A stretch of 64,000 bases of DNA from Rhynchospora pubera (lineage: Eukaryota > Streptophyta > Magnoliopsida > Poales > Cyperaceae): NCBI GenBank assembly GCA_028095005.1, contig CM051462.1, positions 174,601,955 through 174,665,954 on the forward strand. The letters run 5' to 3'. Made by a program: the position numbers and the translations under genes. Under the pieces are notes generated by a model that did no database searches, was not told where the DNA came from, and was given only the letters and a program-made list of their open reading frames with translations. Each line of letters starts with the position of its first letter. Position 1 is the first letter of the stretch. This document shows, piece by piece, positions 12,380 to 23,189 of this stretch.

Positions 12380-13627
12380 TTAATTGTGCATCAATTTGTT
12401 TTTCTTCTGGTATTTGGTACGATACAAGAAAGAGAAATGAGAGCGGTATTTTGTTTTGGTTCGTTCTTTTGCTATTGCTAGGTTAATGAACTGTGCAAGG
12501 TACACCAGTGGGATTTTTTCTAATAAAAAAGGAAACAAGAAATGGTTTTCATTTTTGGTTTTTGGTTTTTGAGTTTTTTTTTTATTATCCTGTCCTTTAT
12601 TTTTCCTTTTGTTTGTTGTGTTTTCCGACGCCGATGAGGATAAAAGGGGGTTTTCACGGGATATTCTAGATTGGCCCCTTAAAAATTTTGTTATTTTCAA
12701 GGAATATCTCATGTTACTTTTCCCGTGTACATACCTGGTTTTGAAAAGGAACGCACGAATATGCTGTTTGAAAAGAAACTCAAAAGCTTCGGTAAAAATA
12801 ATTGGGAATTAAAAAAAAAAGAAGTAGCTAGTGTCAAACATATAGAACACATACACTTATTTAATATGATAAAATTTAAAATTTTAAGATTAAAATGGCC
12901 GATCTAAATCTCAAATTGTTCTACGTTACAAAATTGCCTTGAAGACACAAATTTTATATTTTTTTCTTTTTTTGGAATTTTTTAAAATTTGAAAACAAAA
13001 TAGTTATAAAATTTGAGTTTTCAAGAATATTTTAATATAGAGATCATATTGAGTGATTTGGATCGACAGTTGAAATTTTAATGATCGGTGTTTGGATCAT
13101 ATTTGACGTCCTATATGTTTGATTCTAGCATTACTAAAAAAAATTATAATTGGGTAATCTAAATATATAAAATTTAAATCTGAAATTCGACAATATAGAC
13201 ATGATATATAGGGTGTTATATTATGCTTATGCAAAATGAAATGTAGTGTATATTTTATCGTTTAATAACTATCAAGTGATTTGTACTATTAATGGTTTCA
13301 TTATTATGATCCTTCATACATCATCAAATAATATATAATTTTTTTATAAAATTTGATTTGTTATAATTTACATAAAAAATCTGTAATAAGATGTCAAGAT
13401 AACGATTAGCAGGTAATCTTCTTCAATTTAAATGGAAAAATCCTTTTATAATTTACCCATGATCTGATCCATATTTTATTTCATTTTATAACTTCTAATG
13501 GAATATATTAGCAAAATCAATTGTCGATTAGAAAGGATTTATGCTCTTTCTTTGCATACTTTCACATTCATTCGAGCAAGGTTTAATTAACTTCACAGTT
13601 AAAAAAATATATATTAGAAATGCAACC
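12380..13627. other. Intergenic, upstream of the Mpv17-like gene
   Basis: AT-rich sequence with no supportable gene. Open frames at 12,301–12,907 have low-complexity composition and no recognisable motif. The promoter of the Mpv17-like gene must begin here, but I see no convincing TATA box. Confidence 0.5.
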
Positions 13628-13683
13628 GAGTGCGCAAAAAGTGTGACGGATTACTCGGTGCGCAAAAAGTGTGACGGATTACT
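13628..13683 (+). repeat. 28-bp tandem duplication abutting a MITE
   Basis: Two 28-bp units (13628–13655, 13656–13683) both contain TGCGCAAAAAGTGTGACGGA and end in ATTACT. The last ACT is the target-site duplication of the MITE that follows. Confidence 0.85.
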
Positions 13684-13823
13684 GGGTGCGTTTGGATCGT
13701 TGGAAGAAAGAAGAAAAAGAAGGAAGAAGAAGAAAAAAAAATTATAAACAATCCAAACTCTTCACAAAGTTACACACTTCCCAATACTTATTCCCTTCTT
13801 CTCACACCTATCCAAACGCACCC
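13684..13823. mobile_element. Tourist-like MITE, 140 bp
   Basis: The ends GGGTGCGTTTGGAT and ATCCAAACGCACCC are exact inverted repeats, flanked by ACT on both sides (13681–13683, 13824–13826). The interior is nearly the same as that of the copy at 5,896–6,052, with the same GAAGAAGAAG tract and the same TTCACAAAGTTACACACTTC block; about 17 bp of the right pyrimidine-rich part is missing. Confidence 0.8.
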
Positions 13824-13826
13824 ACT

Positions 13827-15228
13827 AAAAATATGCCTAGGCGTAAGACAAATTACGTAGAGTCCACCACTATATATAAAAAAAGAATAAATAAAATATA
13901 GTGTGTTCTTACAAGTTGGAACGTTCATCTTTTTATTAATTTATTTTTCCAGCAACATAGAAAAAGTAAATGAGTTTTTTTTTTCCTTTTTCCTCTTTCC
14001 CAAGTAATAGGAAAAAGAGGAAATGAAATAGGAAGAGACGTTTCCAACTAGTTTTTCTACTTAATGCATGACTCAATGGTTTGAGAACCGGAATTCAATT
14101 AATTCATTGCTTATTTGCCAAGTCATGAAATCACTACTTGACAATAAACAAAACTTAACGAATAGTAAACTCGGCCGAGTCTTGCAAGTTGCAACGGAAC
14201 CAGTATAGTTGCATCCAAATGGTGGCTATTTTTTCTATTATTTTTTAGCTTATCCGAAAGTTCTTACGATAAAATCTTTCTTCGAGTAGATTAGTAGAAT
14301 CTTGTTTTTAGGATAAATTATCCAAATGGTTGGGTTGGTTCTTGGTAGTATTTCCATATCCGCGTACGTTGTCGTTACTGATTGGGTTTATCCTTATGTA
14401 AAAATTTTCCGTTAAATTAAATTATTTGCATACTTTGTCATCGCATATAGGTTGTTTGAATTAAAAAAATAGTACAATTAGATAACTAATTACCTAGATT
14501 GGTATTGTGACAAATCAAATCAAATATTGTATTTGCCTTTAGTAAAACCGATATTATAGTAACCGAAGATGGTACTTGAACTTTTATAAATTATTGTATT
14601 TTTATTTTTCAAAATTTTAATTGAAAAATCTCCTATTTCTAATTTTCTATTATTAAAGTTTTTTTGTTTATTTTAACAAAGAGATCCTCGTTTATTTTTT
14701 TATTAATAGAATTGTTCCTTCAAATTTTCATATTTAGATACATTCATTTTATAATTCTAAATTTGGGATTATCGCATTTTCATTGAATTAAAAATTATAG
14801 TTATATTGCTACATTTTTTTGTATGAAAATATTTTTATGTTATATATCTATTATTATAGTGTTTTGACATACAAACTTAAGTAATTTTTATTATTTTATT
14901 ACTTTTATAATTAAGTTAATATAATTATAAGTTTTCAAATTTAATTGTTATCATGATAGTTTTGTAATTTCATTTTATTAAGTATGAATTTAGTTTAGTT
15001 CCATATTTCTATTATATTTATTTACATTAACTTTCTATAAAAGCTTCATTAATTACCACTTTTGATCTATTTTAAGTTAAAATTTATTTAATTTGTGGTT
15101 CATTTTTACAGTTGAATTAATTTATGTATTTGTTTTGGTTTGGACGGGGTATCACACAGTCCACACTTGTGATCTGTATTTCTATTATTTAAAAGATTTA
15201 TTTGTTTATTTGTTTATTTTCTTTCTAG
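13827..15228. other. AT-rich intergenic DNA
   Basis: Long A/T runs and no open frame with protein-like composition. I see no gene, tRNA or clear element ends here. Confidence 0.6.
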
Positions 15229-15585
15229 GCATCCAAACAAGTTAGGAATAAGAAGAAGAATATTTTCTTCTTAGGAATAGTTTCTTCTTATGAATAACAT
15301 CTTCCTACAATTATATATACATAATTTAAACAAAATTAACTAAATACTAATAACTAAATGAAATTTTATGTACTTTTTAATTAGTACTTATTTAATATTA
15401 AAATAATAATTTTTAATAATTTACTTAAATTAATATCAATTTGCTTATTCCTAACATATTATCCAAACAACATTTCTTATTTCCGGAATAACATTTTTCT
15501 ACTCTTTCCAAAATTACACACTTCCCAATATTTTCTTCTCCAATTCCTTATTCCTTCTTTATTCTTTAACCATCCAAACGGAGCC
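15229..15585. mobile_element. Degraded MITE-like fragments
   Basis: CATCCAAAC occurs at both edges but in the same orientation. The right edge (CCATCCAAACGGAGCC) looks like the end of a GTTTGGATG-type element, and the block TTACACACTTCCCAATA (about 15,512) is shared with the Tourist-like MITEs. No matching left end or target duplication is visible, so this is probably the remains of one or two elements. Confidence 0.35.
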
Positions 15586-16085
15586 GAAGGAAGTAGCAGG
15601 AATGAGTGACAGAGACGAACGGCCAATAGGATACCTGACATTGTTGGCGGGTTCCAGTCATGTTTCGCTTTCTCGTCACGCTTGCTGGAACACTCCATCT
15701 CGGTTTTACCACACAACACCGGAGGCGACTGTTTTCATAGCACGGCTCACGAGTGTATCCATACACTTTTTAAGTTGGAACGAAACGGAACAGAAATTTC
15801 TGTCTGAACTGAACGGAACGGAGCGAAATTGAAAACTAGTGGCGAACTCACGATATTTTGTTTACCGTTTGGTCTCTCTCTGCCTCTCATTTTCTTTTAC
15901 CCATGTAACTCTCACAATTCTTTTTCCATTTTCTTTTATTGAATTTGAAGGAATTGAGGATATGAGGCCCATATTCATTCACGGCTGATACTCGCTCTCT
16001 CTCTTAAACTTAAACAGATAATAAAAGTGTGTGGAAGAAAACCGCATTTAAACCCACGCACACCTCTTCTCTCTCCTTCGCTTGA

Positions 16086-16086
<1 letters not shown>

Positions 16087-16131
<45 letters not shown>

Positions 16132-16132
16132 T
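16087..16132 (+). repeat. (TC)n(AC)n microsatellite in the probable PPR leader
   Basis: A compound dinucleotide run of about 15 TC units followed by about 7 AC units. It lies about 750 bp before the PPR start, where a CT-rich plant 5' leader would be expected. Confidence 0.9.
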
Positions 16133-16876
16133 TAATTTGGTGCCTTTATGTAGAATCCATTGGGAATTAGATGGGTAATAACATACTAGTGCTTACCTTT
16201 CTGAGTAAACATAATTTATTCTTTAGCATGGCGCAATGTTGTTCAAATTAAAATTAGCTACTTAAAAAAAATTCTTTCTTTGTTGGGTCTCATTGTTTTG
16301 TTCCTGTGCAATTTGCTTGGAAGTGGAATAAACTATGTAGCTCACTACATTATCTTAGGCAAATTTTCCATGCAGAAATTGTACCAGTACTATTCAAAGT
16401 CCCCAGTATTGGTACAGAAAGATCTCTAATTGGGACCAGCTATGTTCTAATCATATAGGTATGTTAACTACACCCTACGCAGGAAGAGGTTGCTTCTACG
16501 CTAAAGTGTAGGCAAAGAAAACACCTCATGCCACGTGCACAATTGGAATTGAGTCTGAGTATGAAGGATTTAAATGAGCGACAATTTCGAGGAAACAAGT
16601 TCAGTCGCTCCCCTTCTAAGGTATATCAATGATAGCAAGAACTTGATTTAGATACCCTTTCAGAGTTTCAGCAATCTTTAGAGTCATTGTAGCATTTGTC
16701 AACCATAAATGCTTCTATTTTCTTTATTATATATATTTGATTATTTGCACTTGTGCTATGTTTCTCAGTGTTTGTCCTGAACTTGGGCTTTAGTTTAAGG
16801 CAATCGAATCGAGCAATTAAACAAAATGAATGAAAAAACAAACCTGAAATTGCTTTAGTTTTAGTTTTTCTGATAT

Positions 16877-19380
16877 ATGGGTACTTCAGCTGTTTTGTTA
16901 TTTCACCAGGATGATAACAGGTACGGCAAGAAGGAACAAACAGAAAAACCTATTAAACAAAAATGTATCATCTGTACAAATCAAAACACTTGCCAAACAG
17001 TTCGGACACGCACCGCACAAATGCGAGCCTTAATCCACCAAAATAAGCCTCACGAGGTGCACTTCATCTACAAAACCCTTACAGATGAGGGTCACATCCC
17101 CTCTCTTGTGACCTACACAACCCTTATGACGGCTTTGACAGAAGAGAGGCGATTTGAGTCAATACCTAAGATCATGTCTCAGGTAGAAGAGACTGGGATC
17201 AAACCCGACTCGATCTTTTTTAATGCGGTTATTAATGCTTTTTCTGAGGCGGGAAAAATAAATGAGGCCATGAGTGTGTTTTGGAAGATGAAAGCAAGTG
17301 GTTGTAAGCCGACAATTAGTACTTTCAACACGCTTATTAAAGGATATGGCATTGCAGGTTAGACATTTACTTGGTCATGGCAAGTGTCAGATTGTGGTAC
17401 AGTATCCACTATCCATTGATTTATAACCTCACAGAATCATCAGGTCTTTTGGAAACAAGTAGGATTTTCTGACAGAGAGAAAATGTATTTGGGGTAGTTA
17501 CTGCTTGGGAAAAGAGTTCAAATAGATGAGTACATTTAATTTTGCATGAAGATCCACATATTTTTGTATATTCTTAGTAGCTTTAGTTACTACACGAATT
17601 CAAAGTATCAATACTAGAATAATTTTTGCTTTCTTAGGCTAGAAGATGAATTTCAAGCTTGACTAAGCCCCTGGCAAGTATCTGATGAAGCCAACAAACC
17701 AAGAGAACCAGAAAAGGAATTATAGTAGGATAACACAAATAATGTACCTTTCATTTCCTCTTACCTAGACATATTTGAAATAATAGTAACATGCAGGGAA
17801 ACCTGAGGATGCACAACATGTATTTGACATGATGTCTCCTGACAACGATGCGAGGCCAAAAATAAGAACATACAACACTCTTATTAAAGCCTGGTGTGAT
17901 GGTAAAAACCTTATTGAAGCATGGAATGTTGTAGAAAAGATGCAAGCCAGTGGTTTTGCGCCTGACATTGTCACATACAACACAATAATAGGTGGCTATG
18001 CTAAGACTGGAGATACAGGTACAAGCTAGGATAACCATACCAGCAGTTTGTCATAATCTTTTCAAATTTTAGTATTCTGGGAAGCAAATGAATTTTATAA
18101 AACCAGGTCTACCACATATTTGCATGAAGCCCCAAAAAAGCTTTCCTGACTTATGCAGTATCAAAATAAGTTTAGTAACCTAACCTATGGCTAAAATAAT
18201 CAAAACAATTGCTGGCAGTTGATGAAACCTTTGATACAATTTGGCAGGTAAGGCAGAACGGTTAATGCTTGAGATGCAAACTAGGTTACAGCCAGATAAA
18301 AGAACTTGGGCTATAGTTATTAGCGGGTATTGCAAGGAAGGAAATATGAGGGACGCTTTTAGATGTGTACAAGATATGAATGAAGCCGGTCTTTATCCAA
18401 ATATAGTAGTTTTCAATACACTTATTAAGGGGTTTCTAGATGCTCATGACATGGCAGGAGTTGATGAAGTAAGAAGTTATTTTTAATACATCCCATTTTG
18501 AAGCATTACAAACATATACAGTTTTAATTAATTGATGTCCAATGGTGTCTGTGTCTGTCGCATTACATAGGTCCTCAAGTTGATTAGGAGATTCAGAGTG
18601 GAGCCTGATGTAGTCACATACAGCCACCAAATAAATGCATGGAGTGAAATGGGCATGATAAACAAATGCATGGAGGTGTTCGAGAATATGTTACAAGCTG
18701 GTATAAAGCCAGATTACCAGGTATACAGTATTCTTGCAAAAGCCTATGCTCGTGCACAAGATCCTGCAAAAGCAGAATCAATTTTACAAGAAATGAAGGA
18801 AAATGGCATCAAACCTAATGTGGTGACTTACACCACTGTTATTAGCGGATATTGCAGTGCAACAAATATGGATGATGCTATTAGGGTTTATATGAGGATG
18901 ATGGAAGAAGGCATATCACCTAACATTAAGACATTTCATACCCTTATATGGGGATACGGTGAGGCAAAACTCCCATCAAAAGCTGAAGAGATTCTTCAAA
19001 TTATGCAAGATAGCGGGGTTACCCCTGAAAAAGAGACATATGATCTTGTTGCCTGTGCATGGAAGGGTGTGGGTTTGCAACATGAAGCAGAACGAGTTCT
19101 AAATTCTCTGAATGGCAGTGCTAGAGGAAGTGTTGGAAAAAATTTCGAGGATCCAACAGAAGGGGAGGTCTTGGAGGGGATAAATGGAAGATATTCAGGT
19201 TCAAAGAATAAAAATTTAGTGAGGGTGCCAAGTTCAATTAGTGTGAATAGGTTAGAAATGGATGGAAGGTTCTTTGGTATTAGGCTTAAGTGCTCAGTAT
19301 TTTGCATGAACAGATGGCAGGCAAGACCTCAATTGTATGGACGGATAAGAACCTCAAGCAAATTAATTTCTGTAAATTGA
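16877..19380 (+). CDS. P-class pentatricopeptide repeat protein (577 aa, 4 exons)
   Basis: Exons 16877–17357, 17797–18018, 18248–18468 and 18571–19380 join in phase to 578 codons. From about residue 45 onward the protein is a run of roughly twelve 35-residue PPR motifs, for example PSLVTYTTLMTAL, PDSIFFNAVINAF and PDVVTYSHQINAW, with no E or DYW editing domain, so it is P class. Near the N-terminus it has CIICTNQNTC. It closely matches my memory of Arabidopsis At5g25630. P-class proteins bind single-stranded organelle RNA, but no clear targeting peptide is visible, and an upstream exon could be missing; the ATG at 16877 fits the Arabidopsis start (MGS/MGT). Introns interrupt codons inside PPR motifs, unusual for a family that is mostly intronless. 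Confidence 0.9.
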
Positions 19381-20067
19381 GTCTTAGTTTGATAAAAAAA
19401 GATCTGGGAAATCCCTTCAGTCTTTTTTGTGTAGAACCTCGATTTTTCTGTAGAAAAAACTTGTGGAGGATTTAATTTTGCTATCTGTCGACCAATTATA
19501 TAAATTATTTTTTCTTCCCCTCTTTACAATTTGATTCATCATATAAATATCCATGATTTCCCTTCAGTCTTTTTTGTGTACTTCTGATTCATTGCTTAAC
19601 AACATGATACTTCTCTTTTGCAGTGTTTACAGTTTCTAAAAGCCACAAGGGTTTATTGTCGTATAATGTACACAAATATTTTTGTAAGGATGAGAAGTGT
19701 TTCCACAATACAAGATATAGAGCATGTAGTGACGTTTGTGTGTGTGCGCTCTGTGTGTTTGGGTGTTGCACATCAATATAAAAGCACCAAGAACTGAAAT
19801 GTTATTTGCTGCTCACCAAACTGAATGGGCCCCTGAATAATAAATTAAAATAGTCGAGGAAAAAGGAACTCGTGGCATATATAAACAGAGAATGTACATT
19901 ACTTTAATAAATGTAAAAAATTATAACAATTACAAAGCTAAAATATAAATACCAACCTGACAATATCGCCTTACCACACCCTCAGTCTTTCAATCAAAAG
20001 ATAGATCATTGTTGGTCCTTTTACCAAAGGCATTTAAAAAAGACAAAGACCAATTTCAACAAAAGAT
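19381..20067. other. Convergent intergenic spacer
   Basis: The 3' flanks of the PPR gene (+) and the rhomboid gene (-). AT-rich with a GTGTGTGTG stretch near 19,735. No gene seen. Confidence 0.6.
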
Positions 20068-22476
20068 TTAAGTTCTCTTATCTTTGTTTTCTTTTAAAGC
20101 CTTGGTATCAGGGCCAGTTGCCTGCGAAGGTATTCTGCCTATCAGAAGAACCAAAGCAGCACCAATCAGGGCACCTGACAAATGTGCAATGTGATTGACT
20201 TGTAATGAATAACCTCTAACCAATGGAACTGCAAATCCTGCTGAAGCTTGTGCTGCTTCCATCACCTATTGAGTTGAAACACCAAAAAATCAGTTTTATA
20301 CCAAACAAACTGTTGGTTATGGCTTGATCTCACTTTTGTCATTTCTTTAAAATTCTCTTTCAACTTGATGTGCATTGCTTAATCGACTGTTAAAAGCAAG
20401 TTAAAAGACATGAATGCATTGTTTATTTAGAATTGGTACCAACAAACTAGGTAGAATTGCATTAAAAAAAGGAGTGTATCAAGACCTTGTCGATAACAAA
20501 CTGGCCGAGAATAAGGACCTCTATTATCTTCCTCCAGTCCCATGACATCTGCAATCACAAGCGTAATCATATTAAGTACCAATAGTCAGGTCATTTGAAA
20601 TGAAACTAATATTACTCACATGTGAAAAATGCATCCAATACCCCAAGTTCACAATAAAAAAGAAAGGAAAGGAGGTGCCATCAATAACCAAGAAAGGTTA
20701 TATTCGGTAGTGTTTTGACAAATTTAACATCCATACCTAAGCCTTTTCTCTCTAACCTTAACTTGGAGTCAAACCAAGCCAAGATTGAAGTTTGCACTTA
20801 GATATTTGACTTAAGGGTTGATATCAAAAGATCAAGGACGATTTGGCTTGACTTTAATTTTTTAGGAATTATTTTATTTTTTTGCAAATAATCCAAACCA
20901 TATTGGAGTTACATAAAAATATTTTTAACAAGTTGATGCAATTTTTCAAAAGAAAACATCTGATTGATCATGCCTCTGAAAAGCGTACACAAACACAACG
21001 CTGAAAAGTTGTTATATAGGATTACCTTAACCAAAACACTAATAGCAAAAAGACCAAAAACAGCACCAGAGGCTCCAAGAGAAACAGAGGACCGAGGAAG
21101 AATTAACCATGAGACTAAGTTTGCTCCTACACCCGTTAAAATGTAAGACATCCACACTCCAAAGTTGCCTTCTTCCTCCTCTACAAGCTTACCTGTTACA
21201 TGCAACAATTAAAAAAGAGATTTTTATACCAGGGTATATTAGTTAATATAATTACTGTCATGCTGTCACTTCTGCTTTATTCTGTGCTTGTTCTTTTTTC
21301 TCTTTCATTGGATAAATTTGCCAAAACTACCATACTATGAACATATTGCACAAAGCCCCACATTGCAAGAGAAAATATATTCAACAGGTGCTACCAGTAG
21401 GTGGCACTCAATATCATTTCTATTGCTATATATTGGAAGTGTGAAACAATTGTGTCATGAGCAATTGTTTAAAATCTAAAGGTTTATTGCTTCAGCATCT
21501 GGAGTAATAAAAGAACACAATAAGCATATAACAATATATAATAATAATGATATATCCTATACAGAAGTTCAAAAAGAAAAAAAAAAATGCCATCATTACA
21601 ATATTACTGACCCCCATATTATAAAAATAAACTAACAGCAGGAATCAATTTTTATATTTCCAAAATGTGATAGGCTCCATGCCAATTTAGAAAAAATGTA
21701 GATGTTTCTGCCATTAATAAATATGCATAGGCCTCTTTTGGCTAATATCCTTATTGATTTACCTATTTTTTCAATATATGACTATTGGTGGTTTCTGGTT
21801 AAGTTAGGTCAAATTAACAACATAAATTGGAAAGAGGCCTCGTAATTGATAAAAACCAACAAAGAGAAAGATAAGTCCAGTAAGGCAGTAACTCACCAAA
21901 GATATAGACAAAGAATAAATTGCTCGAGAGGTGTTGCCTGCAAAAGCATAATAACTACTTTCACTACTAGGAGAATTTGATTGGAAAAACTTTACAAACT
22001 GAGCAGCACTGATTAAAAGACCTACTGGTATAAGTAACCTGTAAGTATCCCCTACACTTTTGGCCAGCACTTACTGATTATAAAATTAAAAGAAGGAGAA
22101 AAAGGGAAATTCTCCTTGATGTCAATAGAAATAAGTATCTAAGAGAAAAGAAGTATGTACCAATTGGCATGACAGAAAGTAGCAGTCACAAACTGGTACC
22201 AAGCAGGCCAATCATGGTACAGATACAGTGCCTTTATCTCTCTAATCTGTCAAAAAATATAAATCGAACTTCTCAGGATCCTTGTTAAAGATTTGGTGTA
22301 TGTTATCAATCAATTTGAATTGAAAAGAGTATGTATACCATAAGCACGTGATCAGCAACATACAGCCCAAGGTTGAGAAGAAGTATCCAAAATATACCAT
22401 TTACTCGCCTGTCAGGTGGCCTCTTATCTTCAAGCTCCAAATGTGGTGTGAAATCTACTTCCATTTTATTTATTTT

Positions 22477-22508
<32 letters not shown>

Positions 22509-22969
22509 TTGAAGTATTACAAATCCTCAACAAGCAATAGATTAAAAAAAGCAACAAAGCAGTTGCTTTTAACTAATAATGGTAAATTGGCAATACTATT
22601 TGGGCAAAACTTCAATTATGGCTTCAGCAACAACTGACTGATTTGGGTAAAACACATCACAAATGTCACCAATTTCAAATTGAAATTGTAGAAGATCAAG
22701 CACGAATTAGTGGAGTACACTATGAACTTCTCCCCACCTCACATGTGAAGACATACACAAAAGCACACCTGATCCATTGGCGCTGCAGATGAACTGCGAA
22801 GAACGAAGCACCAGCGGAGGCGACTTATCCCATCTCCGACGAAACTTGGGAAGTGTGCGAGCGTTAGGATTGCGCCACGTGTCCAGGGCCGAGACGGGAG
22901 AGACGAGCGCAGGGCCCACATGTAAGTGTCGCCTTGTCGGAGGAGGAAGGTGTCTGAGTGACAGGACAT
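20068..22969 (-). CDS. Rhomboid-family intramembrane serine protease, plastid type (283 aa, 7 exons)
   Basis: Minus-strand exons: 22969–22769, 22434–22339, 22246–22161, 21937–21897, 21192–21026, 20548–20486 and 20265–20068. The phases join to 284 codons. The first 67 residues are rich in Ser/Arg/hydroxyl residues and lack acidic runs, like a transit peptide. The core has the conserved WYQFVTATFCHANW loop, QHLSSNLFF, the catalytic serine in GASGAVFG and the catalytic histidine in NHIAHLSGALIG. It would cleave membrane proteins, probably in the plastid envelope (inferred). The acceptor of exon 2 is the weakest boundary: upstream ORF codons from MEVDF are also open. Recalled Arabidopsis gene order places a rhomboid (At5g25640) next to the PPR At5g25630, as here. 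Confidence 0.88.
22482..22508 (+). repeat. (AG)n microsatellite in rhomboid intron 1
   Basis: About 13 AG units. On the gene strand this is a CT tract just upstream of exon 2, and may serve as its polypyrimidine tract. Confidence 0.9.
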
Positions 22970-22976
22970 GGTGAAG

Positions 22977-23179
22977 GACTTCGCATCCTCTGGATGGCCA
23001 TCCAGTGGATGGTTCGATCTCAGCCGTCTGATTTAATCTCAATGGCTATAAATGCCCCGTGCATGATACTAAGATTGATAGGCCCGAAAAAATCTAACCG
23101 TTTAGATTAAATCAGACGGCTCGTATCGAAAGACGTCCACTGGATGGTTGAGTAACAACCATCCAGAGGATACGCTCCC
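22977..23179. mobile_element. Mutator-like MITE, about 203 bp, in the rhomboid 5' leader
   Basis: The two ends form a long inverted repeat: GCATCCTCTGGATGG at 22983 against CCATCCAGAGGATACGC at the right end, extending inward through CATCCAGTGGA and GCCGTCTGATTTAATCT. They are flanked by a 10-bp direct repeat CATGGTGAAG (22967–22976 and 23180–23189), which can also be read as 9 bp. A 9–10-bp duplication is typical of Mutator-type insertion. The inner copy contains the ATG (minus strand, 22969) chosen for the rhomboid gene. Confidence 0.82.
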
Positions 23180-23189
23180 CATGGTGAAG

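Noticed and set aside
15133..15585. Complete MITE
   Set aside because: The two CATCCAAAC edges are in the same orientation and no target duplication is present; kept only as degraded fragments.
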